A DNA stretch of 64,000 nucleotides from Zantedeschia hybrid cultivar (lineage: Eukaryota; Streptophyta; Magnoliopsida; Alismatales; Araceae): positions 28,931,614 through 28,995,613 of the forward strand of contig JARZZO010000008.1 of assembly GCA_030544215.1 (NCBI GenBank). The letters are read 5' to 3'. Both the position numbers and the translations under genes were made by a program. The notes under the pieces were generated by a model. The model made no database searches, was not told the DNA's origin, and worked only from the letters and a program-made list of their open reading frames with translations. The number at the start of each line of letters is the position of its first letter. Positions within the stretch are counted from its first letter, which is position 1. Shown here piece after piece: positions 47,101 to 59,100 of this stretch.

Positions 47101-50100
47101 CCCCGCGGGTTTCATTCCCGCTGCATGCAGGCTCCGGACGGGCAATCCCCGCGACCTCCCTCGCCGCCGCACGTGGACCCCTGTGTCGTGGCCCACCAAT
47201 TCGTCAACCGCCGCCCCTTGCACCGATAACAGGGCCCCACGCTGCAAAATAGTTTGTTTTACGATACTGTGGTGCGTTTGCAATGTGGCGAGGAGGTTTG
47301 CAGATCCACGACATTTAGGATCATGACCCCACTCAACAGTGGGTTGGTTAGTGCTATTGTGCTCTTGTTCCCTTTTAAAAAAAAACTTGTCGTACTTTAT
47401 ATGATTAAATCATGTTCCCGTGCTTGAGAGTAGATTCCTAGCTATTCGTTATTCATGATTGCCGGATTGAGAGCGTGAGATCCGTCCCAAATTCACTATT
47501 TGAGAACTTTGAATGCGTTGATGTTGCCCTAGTAGTTGGTGGTTCTCACTACCGCCGATCATGTCTATTTTATCACTGAGAGCGGACGATTCTTTTAAGT
47601 TTGTGCGACTTGCGTTGCGTAATTACATTCATGGAAATATGGGAAAATTGGTGAGCATTTGTCATTCACATACATTACTCTTGCTTATTTCGGATCGTGA
47701 CACTAGTTCGGACTCGTTTCAGTAGTCGTCCCACGTCAGTTTTGGTGTCAGAGCCAGGTTTTGCTAGGGCATTTTTGTTGCATCTTTTATCCATTTATTT
47801 TTATTCATCATGTTAGTTTTAGCGTGTCTCCATCTATTTAGTGTTTCACTCTGCTTAGTTGGTCCATGTCATGCATATTAGTCGTTTAGGTATCAGTTGA
47901 TGCACGTTGTCACTCTGCATGTCCTGCATGCCCATTCGTAGCAGCACGATTTTTCACATGTCTGCACCTGCGTCAGGTTCGCAGGCGGGTCCCCAGCTGT
48001 ATCTAATTTAGCAGAGATGATTAGTCAGCTCGCGCACCGTATGGATGATTGGGACCGGCGCCTTGGGAATGGGGGAGGTGCGAACCGCTCTGGTGAGAAC
48101 CAAGTTGATGAGTCCGAGCGTACGATTCAGGACCTGGCATGTCTCAGGGGCACTCCAGGGATTCTTGCCCATGCCCCAGTCCCCCATCACCCGGGACATC
48201 CTGTTCCGGCCGTCCATGACCCTCATGATGAGGCCCTTCCCAGGGCTGATCCTGTTTACGAGCGGCGTCTTGCCGATGACAGGGTGGATTATGATCCGCG
48301 AGATGAGTTGATGGAGCAGGTTGCAGCGCGTAGGCATTTGAGGCATCATAGGCCGCGCGATAGGTTTGAGGATGCCGATCAGAGACGCGCGAGGCGTCAG
48401 GTGGATAGGATTGATCGTTATGATCACTGGGATCTTCGTGACCGCGATGATCAGCTAGAGCGACGCGATCAGGACGTGCGATTCGATCGACACGATCAAG
48501 AGGATCGACACAACCGCCGCGTTCGAGCTGACCGAGCTGAGCGATATGATCGAGGTGATCGGTATGATCGGTACGCCCGTGGGGTTCAGCCTGAGTTTAG
48601 GGAGGCGCCTAGACGCCATCGACGTCCGAGGGATCGGGATGATCTGGACGATCGGGATGATTTTGAGGAAGAGCGGAGGCCTCATCACGTCCCGAAGGAC
48701 CTGGATGACCGTCGGGCCGCTCGTGCGGATGCTCCCATTTTTTACGGGTCCTTGGACCCGAAGGTTTATCTTGATTGGGAAGCCGGCATGAACCGCTACT
48801 TCGATTGGATAGGTATGACTGACGCTTGGCAAGCTCGATTCGCCATGATGAAGCTGACAGGCCAGGCTCAGACCCATTGGTCGAATGTCGAGGACCTGCT
48901 TGAGCAGCGTCGGCATGATCCCATTGAGTCGTGGGAAGACATGAAGGTCAAGCTGCGAGAGAAATACCTTCCCCCGACTTACCGCCACCGCCTCATTGAT
49001 AGGTGGCAGAGCATATCTCAGGGTACTCGCACTGTTTCTGAGTACATTGTCGAGTTTGATGAGTACCTAATGAGATGTGGAGCTCGAGAGGAGAGCGCGT
49101 TGACTCTTTCCCGCTTTCAGAAGGGTCTACGTCGTGTGTATCAGCAGGAACTGTTCCGTCAACATGTGACGACCATCGAGCACGCCTATCAGGTCGTGAA
49201 AGAGATGGAGTAGTTTGAGCTTGAGGTGGAGTCACCCCCGCGTACTCGGCCGCCCTACCAGCGTCCCCTTGATCAACGCGCCACCCCGGGAGTGCCACAG
49301 AGAGCTCCAGCCTTCAGGCCTGCTGAGCCCAGTCATCAGGACCCCCCCTCTCGCCCTCGTTTTCCCCAGAGAGACCCGGTGCCCGTCTTACCGGCACCCC
49401 CTGTCCGTCCCCCTATGGGAGCCCCGCCACCTAGGCGGGAGGATAAGGAGAAGGCCCCAGCTATAGGAGAGTCCTCCCAGGAGGATGGATCCCGTAGTCG
49501 GTGTTACAGGTGTCAGGGATTTGGGCATTTCAAGTCTCAGTGTCCGTCTAGGACCATGGTTATGGGAGAGGTGGACCCAGAGTACCAGCCCGCGTTGCAG
49601 CCTGTGAGTTATGAGGCTGGAGATAAAATGGCGGATGATTTTCACTCTGAGGGAAAGATCGTGGGTTGCATCCAGACCCAGTTTTTGTGGGATGGTGATA
49701 GTGAGAATCGTCTTAGTGAGGATAGGATTGGCGTGGTTAGATGCATCTTGACCCAGTTGAAGGTGTGTGATGATTGGCGCCGCACCGCTATCTTTCACAC
49801 CTACTACCGTGTTGATGGCAAGGTGTGCAAGGTGATCATTGATAGTGGTAATTACATTAATGCAATCTCTACTAATGCCGTCGCACGCCTTGGGTTGACT
49901 GTTGTTGATCACCCGCGTCCTTATCGAATATCTTGGGTAGATTCTACTTCCATTCCCATCCAAACGAGGTGCCTTGTTCCCATTCACTTCCCACCGTATG
50001 AGGATAAGATATGGTGTGACATCCTTCCTATGGAGGTCAGGAGCCTTATTCTTGGCAAGCCGTAGTTGTACGATATGGACGCAACCCTTCAAGGCCGATC

Positions 50101-53100
50101 CAACACTTGCATATTCCAGTACGGCGACCTACTCATCACTTTACAGCCCTCCCGACCTAGGGCGTCCTCCCAGCAGGGGACTTCTCAGGGGAGTTCTTCG
50201 GCATCTCCGAGTACCCCTCCACCTCCTTCTGGTGCTGCTACCCCTTCTAGCACCACGCCTGTTAGTCCGACTACCACTCTCAGCACGGCTTTAGCGAGCA
50301 CATGCTCCAGTTCCCATCCGACCCGATCGGACATCACCAATACTCGCGAGCCTTCCCTCTTTGGCACACCTTCTACTGTAGCTTTACAGCTTATCTCTGC
50401 TAGGGAGCTTGAGCATGATTTGGTTGAGAGTAATCCTGTGTTTCTTTTAGCGGTTAGAGAGGTTACTGCCGAAACCCCAAGTGAGCACCCTACCGAGGTC
50501 ACCTCTCTTCTCCAAGAGTTTCATGATATCTTTTCTGAGGATCTTCCGGAAGGTCTTCCACATATGCGTGATATCCAGCACGCCATCGACCTGATTCCGG
50601 AAGCCACCTTACCCAACATGCCACACTATCGCATGAATCCCAAGGAGCATTCTGAGCTCCAGAGGCAGATTGAGGAACTCCTGGCGAGGGGCTCCATTCG
50701 TAAGAGTATGAGCCCCTGCGCCATCCCCGCACTTCTTGCTCCAAAGAAAGATGGCACTTGGAAGATGTGTGTGGATAGCCGCGCGATCACCCCATCACGG
50801 TAAGATATCGTTTTCCCATTCCCCGCCTTGATGATATGCTTGATATGATGGCGGGAGCCACTGTATTTTCAAAGATCGATCTGAAGAGTGGCTATCACTA
50901 GGTTCGGATCAGACCTGGAGATGAGTGGAATACGGCTTTCAAGACGAAAGATGGACTTTATGAGTGGTTGGTCATGCCCTTCGGCCTGTCCAACGCCCTA
51001 GTACCTTCATACGGCTCATGACTCAGGTATTACGACCTTTCATTGGCACATTTTTGGTCGTATACTTTGACGATATCCTTATCTATAGCCGTTCTAGGGA
51101 GGACCACTTGGAGCACCTTCGGCAGGTGTGCATTATTCTTTGTCGCGAGAGCCTATATGGGAACCTTAAGAGATGCGCTTTTATGACAGATCGAGTGATC
51201 TTCTTAGGGTTCATCGTGTCATCTGAGGGTGTTTCCGATGATCCCGAAAAGGTCAGAGCGGTGGTAGAATGGCTTAGGCCCCAGTCTATCTATGATGTGC
51301 GGAGTTTTCACGGCTTAGCGACATTCTACCGTCGATTTATTCGCGGATTCAGCTCCATTACGGCTCCGATCACTGACTGCATTCGGAAGGGAGCCTTTCT
51401 GTGGACGAAGGCTGTTGCTTCATCCTTTCGTGACATCAAGGAGCGTATGACGCAAGCACATGTCCTTCACCTGCCTGATTTTTCGAGGGTGTTTGAGGTC
51501 TCTTGTGACGCTTCTGGTGTCGGCATAGGTGGGGTTTTAAGCCAGGAGGGCCATCCCATTGCATACTTCAGCGAGAAACTGAATGACGCTAAGTTGAAGT
51601 ACTCCACCTATAATAAGGAGTTTTATGCGGTAGTGCAGGATTTGAGATATTGGAGACATTATCTACTACCACAGGAGTTCGTGTTATACTCCGACCATGA
51701 GGCGCTTCAGTTTCTCCACGCCCAGAAGAAGCTAAACCCAAGACACAGTCGATGAGTCGAGTTTCTTCAGGCCTATACATTCGTCCTAAAGCACAAGGCG
51801 GGTGTGGAGAACCGCGTGGCTGACGCACTGAGCAAACAATCTTCCCTTCTATCAGTTGTCAGTGTGGAGGTCACGGGATTTGAGAGATTGCGGGACGAGT
51901 ACCCTACCTGTCCCGACTTTGGTCCGATCCACTCGGCCCTTCAGTCCGGGCCCTCTAGAGAGCACATTGAGTACATCCTTCAGGAGGGCTATCTATTTCG
52001 TAGGTCCAGGTTGTGCATTCCCCGGACCTCGGTCTGTGATTTCTTGATGTGGGAGATTCATGTTGGGGGTCTAGCCGGTCACTTTGGCCGGAATAAGACC
52101 ATTGAACTTGTTGAGTATAGATTCTTCTGGCCGAGCCTGAAGCGCGACGTTGCTCGCATCGTGCTCAGTGCCGCATATGCAATACGGCGAAGCAGAAGAA
52201 GCAGAACACTGGTTTGTACACCCCTCTTCCCGTGCTGGATTGTCCGTGGCAAGACATTAGTATGGATTTTGTCTTGGGCCTGCCTCGAACGGTCCGAAAG
52301 CATGATTCTATCATGGTCGTCGTCGATCGATTTTTCAAAATGGCACATTTTATCCCCTGTTCGAAGACGTCAGATGCGTCTCGAGTGGCCCAGTTATTCC
52401 ATGAGAGTGTGGTTCGTCTACATGGGCTGCCCAAGACCATCGTCTCGGATCAGGATGTTCGTTTTGTTAGCAATTTTTGGAAGACCCTTTGGCATTTGAT
52501 GGGCACCAAGCTTAAGTTCTCCACTGCCTATCATCCTCAAACCGATGGACAGACCGAGGTCGTCAATCAGAGTCTGGGTGACTTGTTGCGGTGCCTTGTG
52601 GGAAAGCGTACGCGAGGGTGGGATCAGGTGCTATGGCAGGCTGAGTTTGCATATAATAGTTCAGTCAATAGGTCTACAGGCATGTGTCCATTTGATATTG
52701 TTACTGGTTATAGGCCTAGGAGACCCGTTGACCTTGTTCCTTTACCCATCCAGTCATGTACGTCTGAGTCTGCACAGTCCCTGGCTGATCATATTAGGAG
52801 TCTACATGAGGATGTCCGTCGTCACATTGAGATCAGCAATGAGCGTTACAAGCAAATGACAGATGCACATCGACGATCCCAAGAGTTTCATAAGGGTGAC
52901 TACGTGATGATCAGGGTTTGACCTGAGCGGTTTCCTTCAGGAACCATCAAGAAGCTGCAAGCTCGAGGAGCCGGCCCCTTCAGAGTGATAAAATGGATTG
53001 GACCGAACGCGTATGTGGTAGATCTACCATCCGACTATGGCATCAGCAATACATTCAATGTCTCAGATTTGGTGGCCTATCGGGACCCGGCAGTGATACC

Positions 53101-56100
53101 CAGTGATCCGTTTGAGCCTTCTACCTCCCTTGCGAGCGACCCCACCCCTGAGTGTCCACTTCCAACCTCCTTACCAGCACGGCGAGAGCAGATTGATCAT
53201 ATACTGGACGAGCAGGTTGTTACTTCTATGGATGGAGCCTATCAGCGCTACCTGGTCTACTGGAGAGGACGGCCGTCTACGGAGGACACGTGGATCACGC
53301 GTGAGGAGTTACAGCAGATCGACCCGGACCTTCTGGAGCGATATCAGAGTGGGCGAGACCCATACTCGACAGGGTCGACTTCTTCCCAGCCGGGGAGAAT
53401 TGGTGAGGACACCCGCGCGCGGACCCGGTTCGACCCGACTCGCGTTAACCGTCGGAGGAGGACGACTACAGCGTTCCCAGCATCTTTGTGGCTCGACGAT
53501 GGTTCCCCTGAGTATTGATGTGTGCTTATTTTATTGAGGAGCAGTTGGGATTAATGTAAGGCCCACTATGAGGCCCAGTTATCACTTTTATATTTTTTTG
53601 ATATTTTCTGCACGAATTTCATTGTGTTTGTCTAGAACTAGGGTTAATTATGTCATTTGTTTCATTAGGAGGTTATTAGGGTTTTCTTATCCTATTTAAG
53701 GTACTATAGCCTCCCTCAGGGAGGTCATTAATGATTGAATAGAAGAAGAAATTTCGTAGCCGTCAGAATTGCGTATGCATGCAATTAGGGCGTGAAGATC
53801 CCTATGCTTCTTTGTCTTCTTCTCCGAATCCTCTCCCGTAGCAGTCATCTCTTTCTCTCTTCCTTCCCTACCTTCCTCCTCTCTCTCTCTGCGCCGCGTT
53901 CGTTTCTCCCCAGCAAGGAGCCGCCGTCCACGAAGCCCTCCACGCGACCTGGTCGGTCCTCCGCGAGCTCCCACCGCCCCACGCGGCCCCTCCCCAATCC
54001 GCGACGTAGGCTGGACGGGCCGTCCCCGCCGGTCCACCCCAGCTTCCCCGCGGCCCTGACGAGCACTACCCGCTGGTCTCCGCTACCCCGCGAACCCGAC
54101 GGGGTCTGTCCGGACCCTCCCGCCACCCCACGCACATATCTGCCCCGTAGCAACCTGCCGCTATGGATCGTGCCCCGGCTAGCACACCTGGGCCTTCCCG
54201 TTCGTGGACCCCCCCTCGTCCGCCCGACGTCGCCAAGTCCGCCCACATGTCACGCCGGTCCGCCTCCCCCCCCGCGCACGCAGTCCCGCCAGCGCCCTTG
54301 CACGCGGGCCCCGCGAGCTCCCTTCCCGCGGCACGCAGGTTCCAGGCAGGCTCTCCCCGTGAGCGCCTCCGTCCCGCTGCACACAGGCGCGAACGGCTTC
54401 CCCGTGCGTTTTCTGCCCCTTCTGCCCACGCCGCACGCAAGCTCCAAACAGTCCCCTCCCCACGGGTTTCATTCCCGCTGCATGCAGGCTCCGGACGGGC
54501 AATCCCCGCGACCTCCCTCGCCGCCGCACGTGGACCCCTGTGTCGTGGCCCACCAATTCGTCAACCGCCGCCCCTTGCACCGATAACAGGGCCCCACACT
54601 GCAAAATAGTTTGTTTTACGATACTGTGGTGCGTTTGCAATGTGGCGAGGAGGTTTGCAAATCCGCGACATTTAGGATTGTGACCCCACTCAACAGTGGG
54701 TTGGTTAGTGCTATTGTGCTCTTGTTCCCTTTTAAAAAAAAACTTGTCGTACTTTATATGATTAAATCATGTTCCCGTGCTTGAGAGTAGATTCCTAGCT
54801 ATTCGTTATTCATGATTGCTGGATTAAGAGCGTGAGATCCGTCCCGAATTCACTATTTGAGAACTTTGAATGCGTTGATGTTGCCCTAGTAGTTGGTGGT
54901 TCTCACTACCGCCGATCCTGTCTATTTTATCACTGAGAGCAGACGATTCTTTTGAGTTTGTGCGACTTGCGTTGCGTAATTACATTCATGGAAATATGGG
55001 AAAATTGGTGAGCATTTGCCACTCACATATGTTACTCTTGCTGATTTCGGATCGTGACATTAGTTCGGACTCGTTTCAGTAGTCGTCCTGCGTTATAGTG
55101 TGTCCAAAGTTAGGTCATTTGGACAGCACTAGGATGACCCCCCCCCCTCTAGGCCATGGGTTAGCTTATTGGGCCTTAATGGGTCACACCTACACATATT
55201 AAGCATGATAGACTTATTTCAAAACCATCCAAACCAGTTAAAGGATAGCCTTAATGGGTATTGGTTTAAAGGGTACCAAAGAGATGATGACCTTATTAGC
55301 TACCCATTAAGTATCCTTTAGGACTTCATAGGAGGAGAGTGCATGGTTAATTACCATGTTAAAGTGTAGGCTATGCATGCTTAATTTACATTACACATGG
55401 TAAAACATGCATGCACACTTTATGTTAACACCAAGTCCTTCATAAGACAACTTTATCAAGGTTCTCAGGAAAATTTTGACAGTATTTTCCTTCTTCAAAG
55501 AACCTTAAAACAAGCCCAAAAAGGTCCTCGAACAGCAATTCCACCACACTTGCAGCCGAGCCTCGTTGCTTTAGTGCTTTGGGCCCTTCCTTCCTTGCCT
55601 TCCTTCCTTAGTGCTTTGAGCACAGCTTTCTTATGCCTCTATGTGTGTGTCCTTTGGCCTTCCAATGGGAAGTAGTTATAAGGGATGGCAATCCCTTAAC
55701 CGGTGGGTGCTCATGGGCCGGTGAGTACCCTCACCGGAGGGCCAAGCCCATTAAAAAATATATAAAATAAAGAGAGAGGAGAAGGTGGTGAGAGGAGGGG
55801 AGGGGGCCCGGTGGGCACCCCCCACGAGTGGGTGACACCAATGGGAGGGGGTGTCACCGGTGGGCACCATCCCGCACTCTCCCTAATTTTTGAATCTCCT
55901 CCTCCCCTCCACTAACTTTTCTAATCATTGGCTCATTAAAAAAAGAGGGTAGAAACCCACTAAATGAGCCACTAACACCTTCCACAGTTGGCTCACTTAG
56001 TGGTGGGATTAGTGGGACACTAAAAACCCACTACACTCCATTAATCAAGGCCAATTATGGCCCTTTCTTCTCTTCTTTTTCTCCTTTTCTTCTCTTTTTG

Positions 56101-59100
56101 TTTTTTCCTTCTTTTTTTTGGCTCCCCGAGGGGAGAAGAAACCCCCCCCCCCCACCGGTGCAGCACTAAATGCCCACCGGTGGCTACTCCTCTTCTTCTT
56201 TTTTTTCTTTTTCTTCATCTCCTCTCTCTCTCTCTCTTCTCCTTTTCTTTTTCTTGGGAGGGAGAAGGACCCTCCAACGGTGGCCCCTTTAATTGGGTTT
56301 GGGTTGGGGGGGGGGGGAGGTAATATGGACCAGTGGACCCCTCCTCCCCCCCAACCGGTCCCTCCTCTTTATAAAGAGGGGGGGGACCACTGGCCCACCT
56401 GCCCCCCTCCTGCTGCTGCCGCTGTCCCCTTGCTCTGCTGCTGCTGTCTTGGTATGCTGCTGCTGTTGCTCTTGCTCTCCCCTCCGCCCCCCCTTTTTTC
56501 CTCCTTTTTTTTGTGGGCCCATTTGCCGCTGTCGCTGTGCCCATTTGCTGCTTCTGTTGTGCACATCTTATTAGGCTACTAGTGGGCCTAGTTTGCCATT
56601 GTTTTCAGCACTACTGTGCGCCTATTTGCAGACTGATTTTGGGCCACTGCAGGCAAGGAATTCCGATTCGGATCGGGTCCCCGAATCGGGACCCGCCGAT
56701 CCCGATCCGACCCGGATCGGATCGGCCGAGTCGGCCGATCCAGATGAAGTATGGCCAGTCCGACTCGGCCAGATTAAAAAATAATAAAAAATTAAAAAAA
56801 ATCAGAAAAAATTACATACATATTATTCAATTGATGTACAATAAGAATGAATGCAATTCATGTACATCCATAAAAAACCCTAAACCCTAAAACCCTAAAA
56901 CCCTAAACCCTAAACCCTAAAACCCCTAAAACCCTAAACCCTAAACCCTAAACCCTAAAACCCTAAACCCTAAACCCTAAAACCCTAAACCCTTAACCCT
57001 TAACCCTTAAACCCTAAACCCTAAAACCCTAAAACCCCTAAACCCTAAACCCCTAAAACCCTAAACCCTAAACCCTAAAACCCTAAACCTTAAACCCTAA
57101 ACCCTAAACCCCTAAACCCTTAAACCTTAAGGGGGGGATCGGGACGGCCCTTTTTTTTTTTTTTTCAAATCGGTGGGGGGGGGGGGGGGGGGGGAACAGT
57201 GAAATCCCCTGGATCGGAATCGGCCGATTCCGCAATCCATGACTGTAGGCCCCACTTGTGTGTTGGTTTTGGGCCATCGTAGGCCCATTTCTTGAACAGA
57301 TTTTGGGCCCATGTTTTGGGCTGATTGGGACTGGTTTTGGGGCTGCCACAGACCCCATTTGTGGACTGGTTTTGGGGCTGTCGTGGACCCCATTTGTGGA
57401 CTGATTTGGACTGGTTTTCTTGGACTGTTCGTGAGCCTCAAGGGAGTTCTCAACTCCAAGGTAAAGTCTCAAGTCCGGCCTTTATTCTATACATGCCATA
57501 TAGTCTGTATGATCCACATGTATACATCATACATCTCTTCTTCATATTTTGCCATGTCTCATTATGATACACATGTTGCATGCCTACATCGTTTTTTTTT
57601 GTCATGCATAAAAAAACTGTCCAACAGATGATCAAAAAAAAAGAAAAGAAACTTAATGGCATTATGTACAATTATAGCTCATGAGCCCCTCTTAACAAGT
57701 AATCACCTCCATCACCTCAAACCATATACACCCTGCACACTCATCTCCCATAACGATAGGAGAAACTTCTGCTTATAAGCAAGTTAAGAAAATGGGGCTT
57801 TTACAGTTGAGATGATAGGCTCAGGTTGGGCCTAGTTACTCGAGTCCTCATCTAAGTATCTCCTCAACCTTACCAAACCCAAGCTCTAGTCAGGTTCAAA
57901 CCGATCCGACCATCAAATTGACTCACCCAAACTTGCAGCCTTAGAGATGGCCAAGAGGAGGCTGCATGTGTGCAGGGTTGTGCTTTGTTGCGGTGAATCG
58001 CTCTCACTCACCTCAACAACTAGATCGGACATACGCACCAAAACAGGAACAAACAAACCACAGAGAGAGAGAGAGAAGAAGAAGAAGAAAGGGAGAGAAA
58101 GACAACACCACGATTTACGTGGTTCAGCAAGATGCCTATGTCCACGGAGCCCGTCTCCTTCACCACCGCCTTGCACTAATCTTCTCCAATAACAAGTACA
58201 AGAACGCAGCCCCAGAAGGAACCGCCGGCCGCCCTCTATTGTTTTTCAACCTTAGTTTTCCCAAAGTTACAATATATATAACCTCCCCGAAACCAAAAGC
58301 CCTAGAATACCCCTGCGTCAGGCCACATCGGGTTGAACCCGTCTCAGACTCAAAGACGTACCGTACCGCAGGGGGGGCTCCCCCCCCCCCTCTCGTCCGT
58401 GCCAACAGGTAGCATGCGGGGCAAGTTCTGCCATGTGGCGCCTCCAGCACCACGGCAGAACCTGCCCTAACCGCTACTTCTAACTGAGACGCCCTTTGAA
58501 TTTGAGCCACAACCCAACATGCTTTATGCACCATTATGGGTCATATGGATGGAGATGACTAGCAGAGCATTGTTCAATTGAAGCTTGAGATTTGAGAGAT
58601 GTAATCTCCACAGAAATGCAAATATTGGAGTTGGTGAGAATGTGGGCCTCAGTTTTTAGAGACATCCTTGAGGCTGGTCCTATTTTAATGAGGTTTTCAT
58701 GCACTATGTCGTGGCTGTTAGGCCAGCTGCATCCACTCCCTAATGAAAATATACAGCCTTTTATGGTACCTGAAGTGGCTCACTAGTACATGTCATATAA
58801 TTGTGTTTAACAATACCATGTGGTGTCAATCACTTTCTGAAAGGATGAAAGAAAATAAACAAAAAGCGCGTGAACCATTACAAAACCATTATTATAAACA
58901 CCCATCAGTTGATCACCCATGTTTCTTTTTCAAAAAACAAAGAAGGTCTAACACTGCCCAAAAGCAAATAAATATCTGCAGGGGTGCTTTGGCTACTAGA
59001 AGGCAGAACAAAAAAGCAAGAGCATTGATTGCACAAATAGGCAAACACAGGTAAACGAGCCATATAGCAAGGAACCATGCATAAAATAGCATCGACAATT

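Larger units (their letters stand above)
46037..55095 (+). mobile_element. Full-length but decayed Ty3/gypsy chromovirus
   Basis: 9059 bp with LTRs 46037-47738 and 53401-55095 and a perfect TAGTG target duplication (46032-46036 and 55096-55100). The interior runs gag, zinc knuckle, protease, reverse transcriptase, RNase H, integrase, chromodomain, the Ty3/gypsy order with the chromovirus hallmark at the C-terminus. At least five in-frame stops (49211, 50063, 50899, 51753, 52919) and frame breaks near 50790, 50998 and 52160 make it incapable of making its own polyprotein. It lies in an intron, opposite in orientation to the host gene. I do not assign it to a named chromovirus clade. Confidence 0.93.
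56510..57430. repeat. Degenerate tandem array split by a hAT-like element
   Basis: Outside 56654-57241 the sequence is made of loosely repeated units of roughly 30-50 bp built on GGGCCCATTTG, GGACTGATTTTGG and TGTCGTGGACCCC (clearest at 57300-57410). The two halves read as one array once the insertion and its duplicated ACTGYAGG are removed. Confidence 0.5.

Noticed and set aside
56057..56582. Overlapping open frames on both strands rich in Leu, Pro, Gly or Lys
   Set aside because: CT-rich and G/C-run low complexity; no family signature or consistent codon usage.
56872..57130. A chromosome end
   Set aside because: The telomere-like tract is degenerate, enclosed in a transposon-like element and flanked by intron and exons of one gene on both sides.
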